The notes: generated from the sequence alone by a model not told the origin. Shown: positions 52,132-61,435, counted from the first letter of the stretch. The stretch: 64,000 bases of DNA from Paludibacteraceae bacterium (GCA_024401435.1 JAKSLB010000018.1:1-64000), one strand, 5' to 3'. Numbers and translations are program-made.

Positions 52132-52950
52132 ATGAAGTTAAAACAATTGCTTATATTTCTCAGTTTTACAATTTTCCTCATCCCATGTGTCGCTCAAAAT
52201 AGTAAGACAAGTGCTACTATTAAAATGTCAAATGGATTGGAGAAAATAGAGAAAGGCTCTGCAAATCGTATTCAATTTTATGAAGAGAAAAGACTCGCTG
52301 TTATTGACAATAATGGGACAGCTACGATTAAGTTATATAATCGATATTATGATTTTTTACATTCTTATTGGACTATCAAAAGAGAACGTGAAAATTGTCT
52401 CAAACTTTCATATGTAGGTAATAGACCAACGCTCTATTTGGAAACCAATCAGGGTCTGTTACAAAGCAAGGGAGCAGTTTATGACATTCAATTGACACAA
52501 CCATATAAAAATTGTATCTTACGATTAAGAAGCAAAGATTCGTTACTATTTGAGATGGATTATTTCATCATCCAATCTCCTAAGTTTGTAATAGATTATC
52601 AAGATTCGCTGGGGGGAAAACATAGTGTTATGACTGAATATAATGAAAATCCAGTTTTCCCATCATCAATCAGTCTCAAATATCCTGTAAGATTTAGTCT
52701 TCAGGTAAATGGGGAAGAGGTGCCTGCTGATATTAAGATATATCATAATGATTATCCAATGTGCAAGACAATGACATTTATACCCTATTTGACGAATAAT
52801 ACGCTCAATGATGAGGGTAAGGAGTTGATTTTAGGTCGACGATTATCTCAAAGAAAAGATTTTAAAATTATGATAGGAATTAGTTTAACAAACTATTATT
52901 TGGAGAATCATATAGGTTATGATATACAAGATTGGCCTTTTGTTGAGTAA
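52132..52950 (+). CDS. Exported protein of unknown function
   Basis: 272 residues with signal peptide (1-22, cleaved before QNSK). The mature part is beta-rich, probably one or two immunoglobulin-like sandwiches (TATIKLYNRYYDFLHSYWTI; VRFSLQVNGEEVPADIKIY). No known family. It follows the deaminase by 21 bp and probably shares its transcript; a strong bidirectional terminator follows. Confidence 0.65.
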   Translation: MKLKQLLIFLSFTIFLIPCVAQNSKTSATIKMSNGLEKIEKGSANRIQFYEEKRLAVIDNNGTATIKLYNRYYDFLHSYWTIKRERENCLKLSYVGNRPTLYLETNQGLLQSKGAVYDIQLTQPYKNCILRLRSKDSLLFEMDYFIIQSPKFVIDYQDSLGGKHSVMTEYNENPVFPSSISLKYPVRFSLQVNGEEVPADIKIYHNDYPMCKTMTFIPYLTNNTLNDEGKELILGRRLSQRKDFKIMIGISLTNYYLENHIGYDIQDWPFVE

Positions 52951-52984
52951 GTGGATGAGCGATTAGATGATTCGTTATAATAAC

Positions 52985-53023
52985 AAAGAACTCCGGAAGT
53001 TGTAATAGCTTCCGGAGTTCTTT
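52985..53023. terminator. Bidirectional terminator
   Basis: A 15-bp stem (AAAGAACTCCGGAAG and complement) with A and T flanks, between the convergent hypothetical gene and the small membrane protein gene. Confidence 0.9.
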
Positions 53024-53044
53024 TGTTTCATGTATTTATTCAAA

Positions 53045-53242
53045 TCACTTAGCCGATTCAGTTGTTCCCTCAGTTGTTTCAGACACAACTTCTGTTTGTT
53101 GCGTATTGGCATTTTGTTTTGAATAATAATCGATACCTAATTGTAGCGCACCTGAATAATAAAGAGCGCATCCAATAATAGCAACTACTATGGAAATAAT
53201 AATCATTCTTCCAAGAAAAGTTAATCTACTAAAAAAGCTCAT
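53045..53242 (-). CDS. Small single-pass membrane protein
   Basis: 65 residues with one transmembrane helix (about 12-33, MIIISIVVAIIGCALYYSG) and a soluble, Gln/Thr/Glu-rich tail. Third gene of the operon read from 55022, 22 bp after the coiled-coil membrane protein gene. No family recognised. Its placement suggests it is a partner of the two upstream proteins. Confidence 0.75.
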   Translation of the reverse strand: MSFFSRLTFLGRMIIISIVVAIIGCALYYSGALQLGIDYYSKQNANTQQTEVVSETTEGTTESAK

Positions 53243-53264
53243 AATTATTTTTTATTATTTGTTA

Positions 53265-54332
53265 TTAGCACCATTTGTTTCTATCTATCGTTTGTTCTTT
53301 TTGTTCCACTTTGTTAGTTTCGATTTTCATTTCTTCGTAAGGAACATCAAGAATGTTCTCTTCAGAGAAAGAAGAGAAAGAATCCTTCTGACTATATTTG
53401 GAAATAATACTATTTACTTTTTCAATGTTCATAGCACTTTCTAAATTGTAATTTTCAAGAACACTATTAGAATCGTCCAAGAAACGTTCCATTTCAGCTA
53501 CACTCATATCGATGGTATTGGTAATGTGTTCAATAGCCATTTCTTCTTCCAAACTTTTGGAATCACCACTTAAGATGTTGGTAATTGATTTCAAAGCACT
53601 TTTTTGAGCTTCAGCAGCTTCGTAAGCATCTTTTGTTCTTTTCAATTCCAAAGTGGAACGTTCTACTTTAGCTTTTGCGATAATCTCTAAACGTTCCATC
53701 ATTTCTTGGTATTTCTCAGATGTGGCAATACGTTGTTTCTGATTCTCAATGATTTTATCAAGTTGAGAGATATCATTGCTCAATGTGCCGATATTCATTT
53801 CGATTCGAAGTTGTTCATTGGAATTGATACCACCAATTTTCATACGAGAATTTAGAATTTTCAATTTGCTGATATTATCTGCTTGTTGATCCTCGTATTC
53901 TTTCAACTTCCTTTTCATTTTAATAAGGATAGCCTTTAGGTTGGTGAGGTTATCGTGCACATTATTTAGTTTGTCTTTCATCTTTTTGATGGATTGTTCC
54001 AAGATAGAAATGGGGTCAATTTTCACAAAAAAGCCTACGATTTTTCTGTTTAATTGATACCAAAACAAAGAAATCCATTTCCAAAATGATTTACTAGTAA
54101 GTACTCCTATGATAGCGGCAATTGCCACCAATTCAGCGATGAACACAAGTGTATTGGAGGCTGCTACAACAAGGGTTGGCAACAACTTGATAAATCCGTA
54201 TCCTAATCCTGCTGCGATAGCTACAGCTGAAATCTTTGCCAATGTTCCGCCTGGAAGATTGAATAAGTCTTTAATAGAAGGTTTCTTAGACGATGTGCTA
54301 TCTGTATTTGTTGGAATTAATTCTGTATCCAT
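53265..54332 (-). CDS. Membrane protein with PspA-like coiled coil
   Basis: 355 residues. A disordered start is followed by hydrophobic segments (about 31-78, ISAVAIAAGLGYGFIKLLPTL and IAELVAIAAIIGVL), an amphipathic KSFWKWISLFWYQLNRKIVGFF, and then a long charged coiled coil (about 100-270). The coiled coil recalls PspA/Vipp1 (ESCRT-III-like) proteins in spacing and charge, but normal PspA has no membrane spans. It lies 9 bp after the first gene of the operon. Function unknown; membrane shaping or repair is a guess. Confidence 0.72.
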   Translation of the reverse strand: MDTELIPTNTDSTSSKKPSIKDLFNLPGGTLAKISAVAIAAGLGYGFIKLLPTLVVAASNTLVFIAELVAIAAIIGVLTSKSFWKWISLFWYQLNRKIVGFFVKIDPISILEQSIKKMKDKLNNVHDNLTNLKAILIKMKRKLKEYEDQQADNISKLKILNSRMKIGGINSNEQLRIEMNIGTLSNDISQLDKIIENQKQRIATSEKYQEMMERLEIIAKAKVERSTLELKRTKDAYEAAEAQKSALKSITNILSGDSKSLEEEMAIEHITNTIDMSVAEMERFLDDSNSVLENYNLESAMNIEKVNSIISKYSQKDSFSSFSEENILDVPYEEMKIETNKVEQKEQTIDRNKWC

Positions 54333-54341
54333 AATTGAAAA

Positions 54342-55022
54342 TTAAATGTTTAAGTTTGACATTACATTTTTGTCTGTTGTGAGTTTCTCGATTACAGCGT
54401 TGATGGTATTGATGAAAACTTGCTCATTGTGAGTGATCTCCTTTTCCGACACTTCAACTTCTGCCTCTAATTGCTTTATTTTTTCTGAAATAGATTCGCT
54501 CTTTTTCTTGAGTTCTTCTATTTGAGATAAGATGGAACTATTATTTCCATTTAATGATTGAATCTCTGCTCGCTTGTCTTCTACATCCCTTTTGTATTTC
54601 TCTTTAAATTGTCTTTTACCACTTGCCAATTCTTCATTAACGAAACTGATATACGTATCGACAGAATTTACTAATGTTGTTTTGTCAAAATTAGGATACT
54701 GCGATTTTAACATCTTAAATGCAGCCACATATCTCTGATCAACTGAAAGACCCATTGATTCTAGAGATGTAGAACAAGTAATTAATTCCATCATATCAGG
54801 ACCTGGTATGTTGCGATCAACTAATGTTTGCCAGATTTTTTTCTGAATGTCTAAACTTACTTCTGTTCCAATTTTAGAAGAATAGATCACTTGCTCGCTA
54901 GTTGGCTCCTTTCCCTCTTTTCCCTCCGTTATATTCTTTTGTGTCTTTTCCTCTTCCTTTGTAGAGGATTGTGTATTTTTATTATTTACTTCAGGTTTTA
55001 TAAATAAATCTTTCAGACTCAT
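54342..55022 (-). CDS. Cytoplasmic coiled-coil protein, first gene of operon
   Basis: 226 residues from the ATG at 55022 (MSLKDLFIKPE); the frame to 55043 opens with TTG. An acidic/lysine-rich disordered region (12-55), a helical domain (about 60-140, IQKKIWQTLVDRNIPGPDMMEL) and a coiled coil (about 145-205, ILSQIEELKKKSESISEKIK). No known family. The related IKDLF and LKDLF start motifs in this protein and the next suggest a shared docking peptide. Confidence 0.72.
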   Translation of the reverse strand: MSLKDLFIKPEVNNKNTQSSTKEEEKTQKNITEGKEGKEPTSEQVIYSSKIGTEVSLDIQKKIWQTLVDRNIPGPDMMELITCSTSLESMGLSVDQRYVAAFKMLKSQYPNFDKTTLVNSVDTYISFVNEELASGKRQFKEKYKRDVEDKRAEIQSLNGNNSSILSQIEELKKKSESISEKIKQLEAEVEVSEKEITHNEQVFINTINAVIEKLTTDKNVMSNLNI

Positions 55023-55121
55023 AGTTGAATTTGTCAGAATCAATTTAGGTTCTATTGACTTCTGTATTCCAATAGTAGAACCTTGTAACTATCGAAACAC
55101 ATCTATATTTAGATGAATATG

Positions 55122-55129
55122 CAAATATA
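55122..55129 (-). promoter_or_regulatory. -7 box of the coiled-coil operon
   Basis: Reads TATATTTG on the minus strand, about 100 bp before the first gene. Confidence 0.45.
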
Positions 55130-55320
55130 ATTGATTTACTTGTTGATTGAGTTAATTTTATGAAAAAATCCAAAAATAATTTGTACATCTTGTTGTTTCT
55201 TCGTCTTAATAGTGCAAAAAACAAAATAATTATCTGACGATATTTGTCTTATTGATGAATTATTTTGATTATAGCATGAAAAAATGCTCTTTTTAGTTAC
55301 CAACTAATTGTAAAGAAATT

Positions 55321-55328
55321 TATTTTTG
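55321..55328 (+). promoter_or_regulatory. -7 box of nadB
   Basis: TATTTTTG, 112 bp before the start. Confidence 0.45.
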
Positions 55329-55440
55329 TGATATAGGTATACAAAATAGAAATGTTTTTGCTAATTGAATAAGGCATAAGAAATGTTTCGTTAGGTATCC
55401 TTTTTGTTTAACAATATAAAGGAATAAGGATTGATTTATT

Positions 55441-57069
55441 ATGGTAAAAAAATATGATTTTCTAGTAATTGGATCTGGTATTGCAGGAATGAGTTTTGCC
55501 CTGAAGGTGGCTCATAAGGGGAAGGTGGCTATTCTATGTAAAACATGCATGGAAGAAGCTAACACTCATTATGCACAGGGAGGTGTGGCTTCCGTCACTA
55601 AACCTACTGATCATTTTGAAGATCACGTGGTAGATACGTTGATTGCAGGTGATGGAATCTGTGATGAAAAAGTGGTTCGAAAAGTGGTGGAAGAGGCTCC
55701 TGGACAGATTAAACAATTACTTGAATGGGGTGTTGATTTCGATAAAAATGAAAAGGGTGAATTTGACCTTCATAAAGAGGGTGGTCATTCTGATTTCCGT
55801 ATTTTACACCATAAAGATAATACAGGCGAGGAAATTCAGGATAGTTTGATTGAGACAGTAAAGAAGCATCCGAATATCGATATTTTCGATCAACATTTTG
55901 CTATTGAAATCATTACTCAACATCATCTAGGTCAGTTGGTGAAGCATACAACACCTAATATTGAATGTTATGGTGCGTATGTACTTGATATTCGTACAAA
56001 TCATGTTCATACCTTCCTTGCAAAAATGACAATGATTGCGACAGGCGGTATTGGCAATATATATCAAACAACTACAAACCCTCCTGTAGCTACAGGCGAT
56101 GGTATATCTATGGTCTATCGTGCTAAAGGATTGGTTCAAGATATGGAATTCGTGCAATTCCACCCAACGGCTCTTTATCATCCGGGTGATCGTCCTTCAT
56201 TCTTAATTACTGAAGCGATGCGTGGTTATGGAGGTATACTTCGTAATAAAAAAGGAGAAGCCTTCATGGAAAAATATGATCCACGTGGTTCCTTGGCTCC
56301 AAGAGATGTCGTAGCTCGTTCTATTGATAAAGAGATGAAAAAGACGGGTGATGAATGTGTCTTCTTGGATGTCACTCATAAAGATCCAGAGGTGACAAAA
56401 CGTGAATATCCGACTATTTATCATAAGTGTCTTTCTTATGGTATCGATATTACAAAAGATTATATCCCGGTAGCTCCTGCCGCTCATTATTTTTGCGGTG
56501 GTATTAAAGTCGATTTGAATGCTCGTACATCTATCAATCGTCTTTATGCAGCGGGAGAATGTTCATGTACAGGCTTACATGGTGCAAACCGTTTGGCTTC
56601 TAATTCACTGATTGAAGCTATCGTTTATGCAGATGCTGCAGCGAAAGATGCCTTGAAACAGTTTAGTTCATTGGATTGGAACGAAAATGTCCCTGAATGG
56701 AATGACGAGGGTACTTCCCTTAATGAAGAAATGGTTTTAATTACACAAAGCGAAAAGGAGGTTAATCAAATCATGCAAAACTATGTTGGTATTGTGCGTT
56801 CTAATCTCCGCTTGAAGAGAGCTTTTGACCGCTTGGAACTCCTTTATAAGGAGACGGAAAGCCTATTCCAACGTTCTGTCGTTTCGAAAGAAATTTGTGA
56901 ACTTCGAAATATCATTAATACGGCTTATTTGGTTATTAAATATGCCCAGGCTAGAAAAGAAAGTCGTGGTTTACATTATACAATCGATTATCCAGAAAAG
57001 AATGAGCATATGAGCCTTTATGATACTGAGGTCCTAAAAAAACGTCAGGAAGGAAAAGTAAAGGCATAA
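55441..57069 (+). CDS. nadB: L-aspartate oxidase
   Basis: First step of de novo NAD synthesis: oxidises L-aspartate to iminoaspartate with FAD; cytoplasmic. 542 residues. FAD motif VIGSGIAGMSFAL, substrate-binding TRH-equivalent region, HPTALYHPGDRPSFLITEAMRG, LAPRDVVARSID, AAGECSCTGLHGANRLASNSL and the helical C-terminal domain match NadB. HEGGHS appears as HKEGGHSDFRILHH. nadA and nadC are not in the window. In an anaerobe fumarate is the likely electron acceptor. Confidence 0.96.
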   Translation: MVKKYDFLVIGSGIAGMSFALKVAHKGKVAILCKTCMEEANTHYAQGGVASVTKPTDHFEDHVVDTLIAGDGICDEKVVRKVVEEAPGQIKQLLEWGVDFDKNEKGEFDLHKEGGHSDFRILHHKDNTGEEIQDSLIETVKKHPNIDIFDQHFAIEIITQHHLGQLVKHTTPNIECYGAYVLDIRTNHVHTFLAKMTMIATGGIGNIYQTTTNPPVATGDGISMVYRAKGLVQDMEFVQFHPTALYHPGDRPSFLITEAMRGYGGILRNKKGEAFMEKYDPRGSLAPRDVVARSIDKEMKKTGDECVFLDVTHKDPEVTKREYPTIYHKCLSYGIDITKDYIPVAPAAHYFCGGIKVDLNARTSINRLYAAGECSCTGLHGANRLASNSLIEAIVYADAAAKDALKQFSSLDWNENVPEWNDEGTSLNEEMVLITQSEKEVNQIMQNYVGIVRSNLRLKRAFDRLELLYKETESLFQRSVVSKEICELRNIINTAYLVIKYAQARKESRGLHYTIDYPEKNEHMSLYDTEVLKKRQEGKVKA

Positions 57070-57095
57070 TAACAATTGATTTTTAGTGAAATTTT

Positions 57096-57189
57096 TATAG
57101 GGGATTTCTATAAATCGCTACAAAAGATTGAAGAATAATCCTTGTTTAAAAATTTTAAAAAATCGGGGAATTTATAGAAGTCCCCTATA
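57096..57189. repeat. 94-bp MITE-like element, family A
   Basis: Terminal inverted repeats of 20 bp (TATAGGGGATTTCTATAAAT, 57096-57115; near-perfect complement 57170-57189, one mismatch) enclose an AT-rich core with no reading frame. Related arms lie in four other places in this window. Confidence 0.65.
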
Positions 57190-57192
57190 GTG

Positions 57193-57228
57193 AAAGAGGG
57201 TATGTCATTATTATGATATATCCTCTTT
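57193..57228. terminator. Bidirectional terminator, nadB / rluD
   Basis: AAAGAGG...CCTCTTT with further pairing inside (ATGTCAT/ATGATAT), T run after, between convergent genes. Confidence 0.7.
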
Positions 57229-57262
57229 TTTATATTTCGTTATGTTATATGATTTCGAAAAC

Positions 57263-58357
57263 TTAGATTTCTTCTGGATCAATGCCTTGTGCAAATCGTC
57301 TCCATTTTTCTATCAATTGTCTGAAATCTTCTGGCCATTCGGAATCGAAATACATCTCTTCCCCAGTACGAGGATGTACAAATCCGAGTGTTTTGGCATG
57401 TAGTGCTTGACGTGGACATATCTCAAGACAATTTTTGACAAATTGTTTGTATTTGGCTGTGGTATTCCCACGGAGAATTTCACATCCTCCATATCGCTCA
57501 TCTGCAAAAAGTGTATGACCGATATGCTTCATATGAACACGAATCTGATGGGTCCTTCCTGTCTCAAGTTTGCATTGTACTAATGTTGCGTATCCAAAGC
57601 GCTCCAACACTTTGTAATGCGTCACAGCATGTTTGGCATTGGGATTCTCTCCTTCTGGGAATACGGTGAAAAGCATTCGGTCTTTAGGATCTCTCCCTAA
57701 GTCACCTCGAATGGTTCCTTCATCTTCTGATATGTTTCCCCAAACCAGTGCATTATATAGACGTTTCGTCGTTTTGTTAAAGAATTGTTTCCCTAAATGT
57801 GTCTTTGCATCTTCATTTTTTGCAATGATTAAAAGACCTGATGTGTCTTTGTCGATGCGATGTACCAGTCCTAATCTCGGATCATTGACATCAAAATCGG
57901 GATCATCCTTTAAGTGCCATGCTAATGCATTCAGCAATGTTCCTTGAAAATTACCGAATCCTGGATGAACCACCATCCCTGGCTGCTTGTTGACCAAGAC
58001 AACATCCTTGTCTTCGTAAACAATATTCAAAGGTAAATCTTGTGGAATAATTTCAAATTCAGAAGGTGGATAGGATAGCATTATTTGAATGACATCCAAT
58101 GGCTTTACTTTGTAATTGGATTTGACAGGATTTCCATTAACAAGAATACAATGTGCATCAGCAGCATCTTGGATACGGTTACGAGAAATATTGGACATAC
58201 AATTTACTAGGTATTTGTCGATACGTAGTAATGAATGCCCTTTTTCAACGGTTATACGGAAATGCTCGTGAAATTGACCGTCGCTACCTATAGCAGGTGC
58301 GCCAGTTTGCTCTTCATCTTCCAGCTCGTCGAGATAGTCAAGTGAATCGTCTGCCAT
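57263..58357 (-). CDS. RluD-family 23S rRNA pseudouridine synthase
   Basis: 364 residues: an N-terminal acidic stretch, S4 RNA-binding domain (about 43-95, LRIDKYLVNCMSNISRNRIQD) and the pseudouridine synthase core. Catalytic Asp169 in HRIDKDTSGLLI; also LVNKQPGMVVHPG and TGRTHQIRVHM. It should isomerise uridines in helix 69 of 23S rRNA. Start and the stop of the PASTA gene overlap (TAATG), so both are co-translated. Confidence 0.94.
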   Translation of the reverse strand: MADDSLDYLDELEDEEQTGAPAIGSDGQFHEHFRITVEKGHSLLRIDKYLVNCMSNISRNRIQDAADAHCILVNGNPVKSNYKVKPLDVIQIMLSYPPSEFEIIPQDLPLNIVYEDKDVVLVNKQPGMVVHPGFGNFQGTLLNALAWHLKDDPDFDVNDPRLGLVHRIDKDTSGLLIIAKNEDAKTHLGKQFFNKTTKRLYNALVWGNISEDEGTIRGDLGRDPKDRMLFTVFPEGENPNAKHAVTHYKVLERFGYATLVQCKLETGRTHQIRVHMKHIGHTLFADERYGGCEILRGNTTAKYKQFVKNCLEICPRQALHAKTLGFVHPRTGEEMYFDSEWPEDFRQLIEKWRRFAQGIDPEEI

Positions 58358-59217
58358 TATTGGAAAAACTCGTCTTTCTGTTCTAATTCATCTCCTTCAC
58401 TTGCTGGTTGCTCTGCAGTGAATTTCTCTTCTGGAACTTCTAGAGTGGTAGGATCCTTACTCAAATACAAATTAATGGTTTCTCCTAATTTTACAGAGGT
58501 ACCTGTGATTGGTGACTGCTTGTATACAAAATAAGAATCTTTGTCTTTTTCATCCTTAGGTTGAACATCAAAATGAAGATCTCCGATGTTCAAATAGGCT
58601 GCATGAGCTTTACTAATGGATTGCTCTATCGTTAGAGAACGTAAACTAGGTACATCTACCTCTTCGTTCGATTCACCACGACCTACCATCAAGATGACAG
58701 AAGATCCTTCTGGTATACGAGAACCTGCGGTGAGGGTCTTACCATTGAACCTTACATCTCTCACTAAATCTTTATATTCTGAAGGCACGTACATAATGCT
58801 ATCCACTTTCAAACCAACAGAATTAATCATTGCTTCTGCCTGACGTAGTGAAACCTCTTTTACATCTGGTAAAACAACTTTTCGAATAGAATTGGAATTC
58901 GTTGTAAGGTATATAGTTCGTTCCTCTTTAACTTCAGATCCTGCTGCAGGTATTTGTTCAACAATGACTCCCAACTTTTTACCTCTCATATAGACAGAAT
59001 CAATGACAGTATATTTTAGGTTTTTATCACGAAGCATTGGCTCTGCTTCTTCTATTGTCATATCGGAAAGGTCTGGAACAAGTACTTTCTCGTTATGGTT
59101 CGTATAGGAGTCAATCCATGATAATGTGCCAACATAAAGAATGATTGCAATAAGAATCATTAAAATAATGCTAATGGTGTAGGGGTTGACTAAAAGTTTC
59201 TTTATGTCTATTTTCAT
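58357..59217 (-). CDS. Membrane-anchored PASTA-domain protein
   Basis: 286 residues from the ATG at 59217; the longer frame to 59304 runs through the rpmH terminator and is rejected. One transmembrane helix (about 12-36, TISIILMILIAIILYVGTLSW) is followed by three PASTA repeats (VLVPDLSDMTIEEAEPML; VVLPDVKEVSLRQAEAMI; VDVPSLRSLTIEQSISKA) and an acidic tail. PASTA domains bind peptidoglycan stems or lactams, but there is no kinase or penicillin-binding part. It is coupled to rluD downstream, a common pairing in Bacteroidetes. Confidence 0.88.
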   Translation of the reverse strand: MKIDIKKLLVNPYTISIILMILIAIILYVGTLSWIDSYTNHNEKVLVPDLSDMTIEEAEPMLRDKNLKYTVIDSVYMRGKKLGVIVEQIPAAGSEVKEERTIYLTTNSNSIRKVVLPDVKEVSLRQAEAMINSVGLKVDSIMYVPSEYKDLVRDVRFNGKTLTAGSRIPEGSSVILMVGRGESNEEVDVPSLRSLTIEQSISKAHAAYLNIGDLHFDVQPKDEKDKDSYFVYKQSPITGTSVKLGETINLYLSKDPTTLEVPEEKFTAEQPASEGDELEQKDEFFQ

Positions 59218-59281
59218 AAGTTTATCAGTGTTAAAAATTCTACTCCTACAAAGGTAGAACATTTTTTTTAGCAACAAAAAA

Positions 59282-59302
59282 GGCGTACCGAAAAAGTACG
59301 CC
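59282..59302 (-). terminator. Terminator of rpmH
   Basis: GGCGTAC-CGAAAAA-GTACGCC with a T6 run on the minus strand, 24 bp past the rpmH stop. Confidence 0.85.
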
Positions 59303-59325
59303 ATATTTTTTGTAAAAGAGAATTA

Positions 59326-59484
59326 TTATCTTCTTACAGCAGCTTCGTCAGAAACTGTAAGTTTCTTTCTTCCGTGTGCTCTACGAGATGCTAATACTCT
59401 GCGTCCATTAGCTGTCTCCATTCTTGAACGGAAACCATGCTTGTTCTTTCTCTTTCTAATCGAAGGTTGAAATGTTCTTTTCAT
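59326..59484 (-). CDS. rpmH: 50S ribosomal protein L34
   Basis: 52 residues, highly basic, starting [20 protein letters not shown] and ending [12 protein letters not shown], which is the L34 signature. It is found only by reading the sequence, being short. It has its own good promoter and terminator. dnaA and rnpA, its usual neighbours near the origin in other phyla, are absent. Confidence 0.95.
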   Translation of the reverse strand: MKRTFQPSIRKRKNKHGFRSRMETANGRRVLASRRAHGRKKLTVSDEAAVRR

Positions 59485-59558
59485 TGCCGTGTATTTATTT
59501 TATTATTATTTATTTCGGTTATAATATATTATGAATCTTATACTTAAAATTCGGAGTG

Positions 59559-59589
59559 CAAAAATAGAAATTTTATCTGAAAGTGCAAA
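59559..59589 (-). promoter_or_regulatory. Promoter of rpmH
   Basis: On the minus strand TTTG (59586-59589), 19 bp, TATTTTTG (59559-59566): full Bacteroidetes -33/-7 match, 74 bp before the start. Confidence 0.75.
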
Positions 59590-59680
59590 GCTTTTTTCGT
59601 AAAAAAACAATTGCAGTTTTGAAAGATAGTGTCAAGTACAAATATGTTTGTAACTCTTAATGAAGAAGTCTGTTGCTTAA

Positions 59681-60733
59681 TTAATTCGTATGACTGGTTA
59701 ATAAAACAGCTTCTATCTTTCGAATAACAGCCTCTTCTTCTATTTTATTCAGACATGGATAATCTCCTTTTGAACATGGCTTATTACCATAAATGGAACA
59801 AGGCCTACATGGCAAGTCTATTTGTACTGCATTTTCTTCTTTTTGACCATAGCCATAAAAACCTGCATATGGATGTGTTGCGCCCCAAATGGAAACAACG
59901 GGTGTGTGAACCAATGATGCAAGATGCATATTGGACGAATCCATAGATAAGACCACATGACAATGTTGTAGCAGAATAAGTTCTTCGCTTAGTGAAAATT
60001 TTCCTGCAACTGATTGCGTGTTGGGATATGTTGATGCCCATTTTTCCAGTTGTGCCTTTTCAATCTCTCCTCCACCAAACAATAGTATTTGTATACCTTG
60101 TTGCTGTGCAAAATGAGCAATGATTTTTTCTGTTTTTTCTGTGGGATATATTTTCCCTTTGTGTTGTGCAAAGGGTGCTATTCCGATAATGTGCTTAGCA
60201 CTTGATGGTAACAATTGAATCAACTCATCAGTGCATTGGGTGGTAGTTGCTTGATAGGGAACAATGGACGTGTCAATTGTAATTGGATAACCTGCCTTCT
60301 CAAAGACGTCTGCGTATCTTTGAATAGAACTTTTCAACGGTTTAAGTTGCTTGTTCTTTTCATTGGTAAGTTGTTTCTTCTCTTTTCGTCCCTTTTCAAT
60401 CACATAAACAGGTGTTCCCTTTAGTTTGTATAGTGTACGAAGCATCTTACTTCTTAAAACATCGTGCAAATCTAACATTGCATCAAAGTGGTAACTTTTC
60501 TGCAGATGTTTGAATAATTTGTACATACCAAGATTGCCTGCGTATTCTTTTTTTGTATCGACGGGAATGAAGGTAAAATTTTCTGTCGTTGGGAAAAGTG
60601 GTTTCAATTTAGGTGTGGAAAGCATTGTAATGTGAACATCTGGATAGGTGCTTAAAAAAGAGGCAATGATGGGTACCGTCATTGCCACATCTCCCATAGC
60701 AGAGAGTCTCATTACTAATAAGTTTTTTTCCAC
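59681..60733 (-). CDS. Glycosyltransferase family 9 protein
   Basis: 350 residues with the GT9 (heptosyltransferase) layout: N-terminal LLVMRLSAMGDVAMTVPI, the nucleotide-sugar domain with IGIAPFAQHKGKIYP and LLFGGGEIEKAQLE, and MDSSNMHLASLVHTPVVSIWGATHP. It likely adds a heptose or other sugar to the lipopolysaccharide core on the cytoplasmic side. It ends with cysteines (LPCRPCSIYGNKPCSKGDYPCL) found in many GT9 proteins. The DUF4254 gene lies 4 bp upstream, as in other Bacteroidetes. Confidence 0.92.
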   Translation of the reverse strand: MEKNLLVMRLSAMGDVAMTVPIIASFLSTYPDVHITMLSTPKLKPLFPTTENFTFIPVDTKKEYAGNLGMYKLFKHLQKSYHFDAMLDLHDVLRSKMLRTLYKLKGTPVYVIEKGRKEKKQLTNEKNKQLKPLKSSIQRYADVFEKAGYPITIDTSIVPYQATTTQCTDELIQLLPSSAKHIIGIAPFAQHKGKIYPTEKTEKIIAHFAQQQGIQILLFGGGEIEKAQLEKWASTYPNTQSVAGKFSLSEELILLQHCHVVLSMDSSNMHLASLVHTPVVSIWGATHPYAGFYGYGQKEENAVQIDLPCRPCSIYGNKPCSKGDYPCLNKIEEEAVIRKIEAVLLTSHTN

Positions 60734-60737
60734 GCTA

Positions 60738-61343
60738 TTATTTTTTCCCGTAAAGAATAGGATTCAAATTAGGATCGTTGTACATCTTCATTTGTTTGTA
60801 CACTTTCATATAACGATCTCCGTTTTCTATATCTTTAATTAATTGATCAATGGCAGATGATAAATCTACTCGTTGCTCTAAAAGCACATCCAGTTTCTTT
60901 TGACATGCATCAATGTGTGCTTTGTCTACATCTGTTCTTTTTACTTCTTGCTGCATATGATAAATCTTAAGGGCAAGAATGGAGAGACGATCGATAGCCC
61001 ACGCTGGACTCTCTGTATTGATAACTGCAGTTGGTTTTACTTTTACACTGCTATATTTTTCTAAAAAATAACTGTCGATTCTTTCAACCAAATCGGTTCT
61101 GTCTTGATTCGACTTGTCAATTCTTCTTTTGATGGCAAGTGCTTCAACAGGATCTATTTCTGGGTTTCGAATGATGTCTTCCAAATGCCATTGTACAGTG
61201 TCAATCCAATTTTTCAAGTATAAAACACTTTCAATTGTTTGTGGTTGATATGGATTGTTCATGGAAGCATCCACGTCATCTGTTTTGTGATAACCCACAA
61301 TAACAGCATCGAATAATTTATTCGCGTCTTGACTGAAACTCAT
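60738..61343 (-). CDS. DUF4254 family protein
   Basis: 201 residues, all helical (NPYQPQTIESVLYLKNWIDTVQWHLEDIIR; ALAIKRRIDKSNQDRTDLVERID). It matches the DUF4254 proteins found beside GT9 genes in Bacteroidetes; function unknown, presumably lipopolysaccharide-related. A -7 box (61376-61383) drives both genes. Confidence 0.88.
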   Translation of the reverse strand: MSFSQDANKLFDAVIVGYHKTDDVDASMNNPYQPQTIESVLYLKNWIDTVQWHLEDIIRNPEIDPVEALAIKRRIDKSNQDRTDLVERIDSYFLEKYSSVKVKPTAVINTESPAWAIDRLSILALKIYHMQQEVKRTDVDKAHIDACQKKLDVLLEQRVDLSSAIDQLIKDIENGDRYMKVYKQMKMYNDPNLNPILYGKK

Positions 61344-61375
61344 TACTTTATTGTTTTTTGTGACTATTTGTATTG

Positions 61376-61383
61376 CAAAGATA
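61376..61383 (-). promoter_or_regulatory. -7 box of DUF4254-GT9 operon
   Basis: CAAAGATA reads TATCTTTG on the minus strand, 32 bp before the start. Confidence 0.5.
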
Positions 61384-61435
61384 CTGAGAATTTTTAAGAT
61401 GAGAGGAATTTTTATTTGTATTTGTGAAAATAAAA

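Larger units (their letters stand above)
55044..55440. other. Divergent promoter region, coiled-coil operon / nadB
   Basis: 397 bp without a gene. A minus-strand -7 box (CAAATATA, 55122-55129) serves the coiled-coil operon and a plus-strand TATTTTTG (55321-55328) serves nadB. Nothing else is recognised. Confidence 0.5.

Noticed and set aside
59217-59304. Longer start for the PASTA protein
   Set aside because: The extension crosses the rpmH terminator hairpin and gives a cysteine-rich leader not seen in the family; the ATG at 59217 precedes the membrane helix directly.
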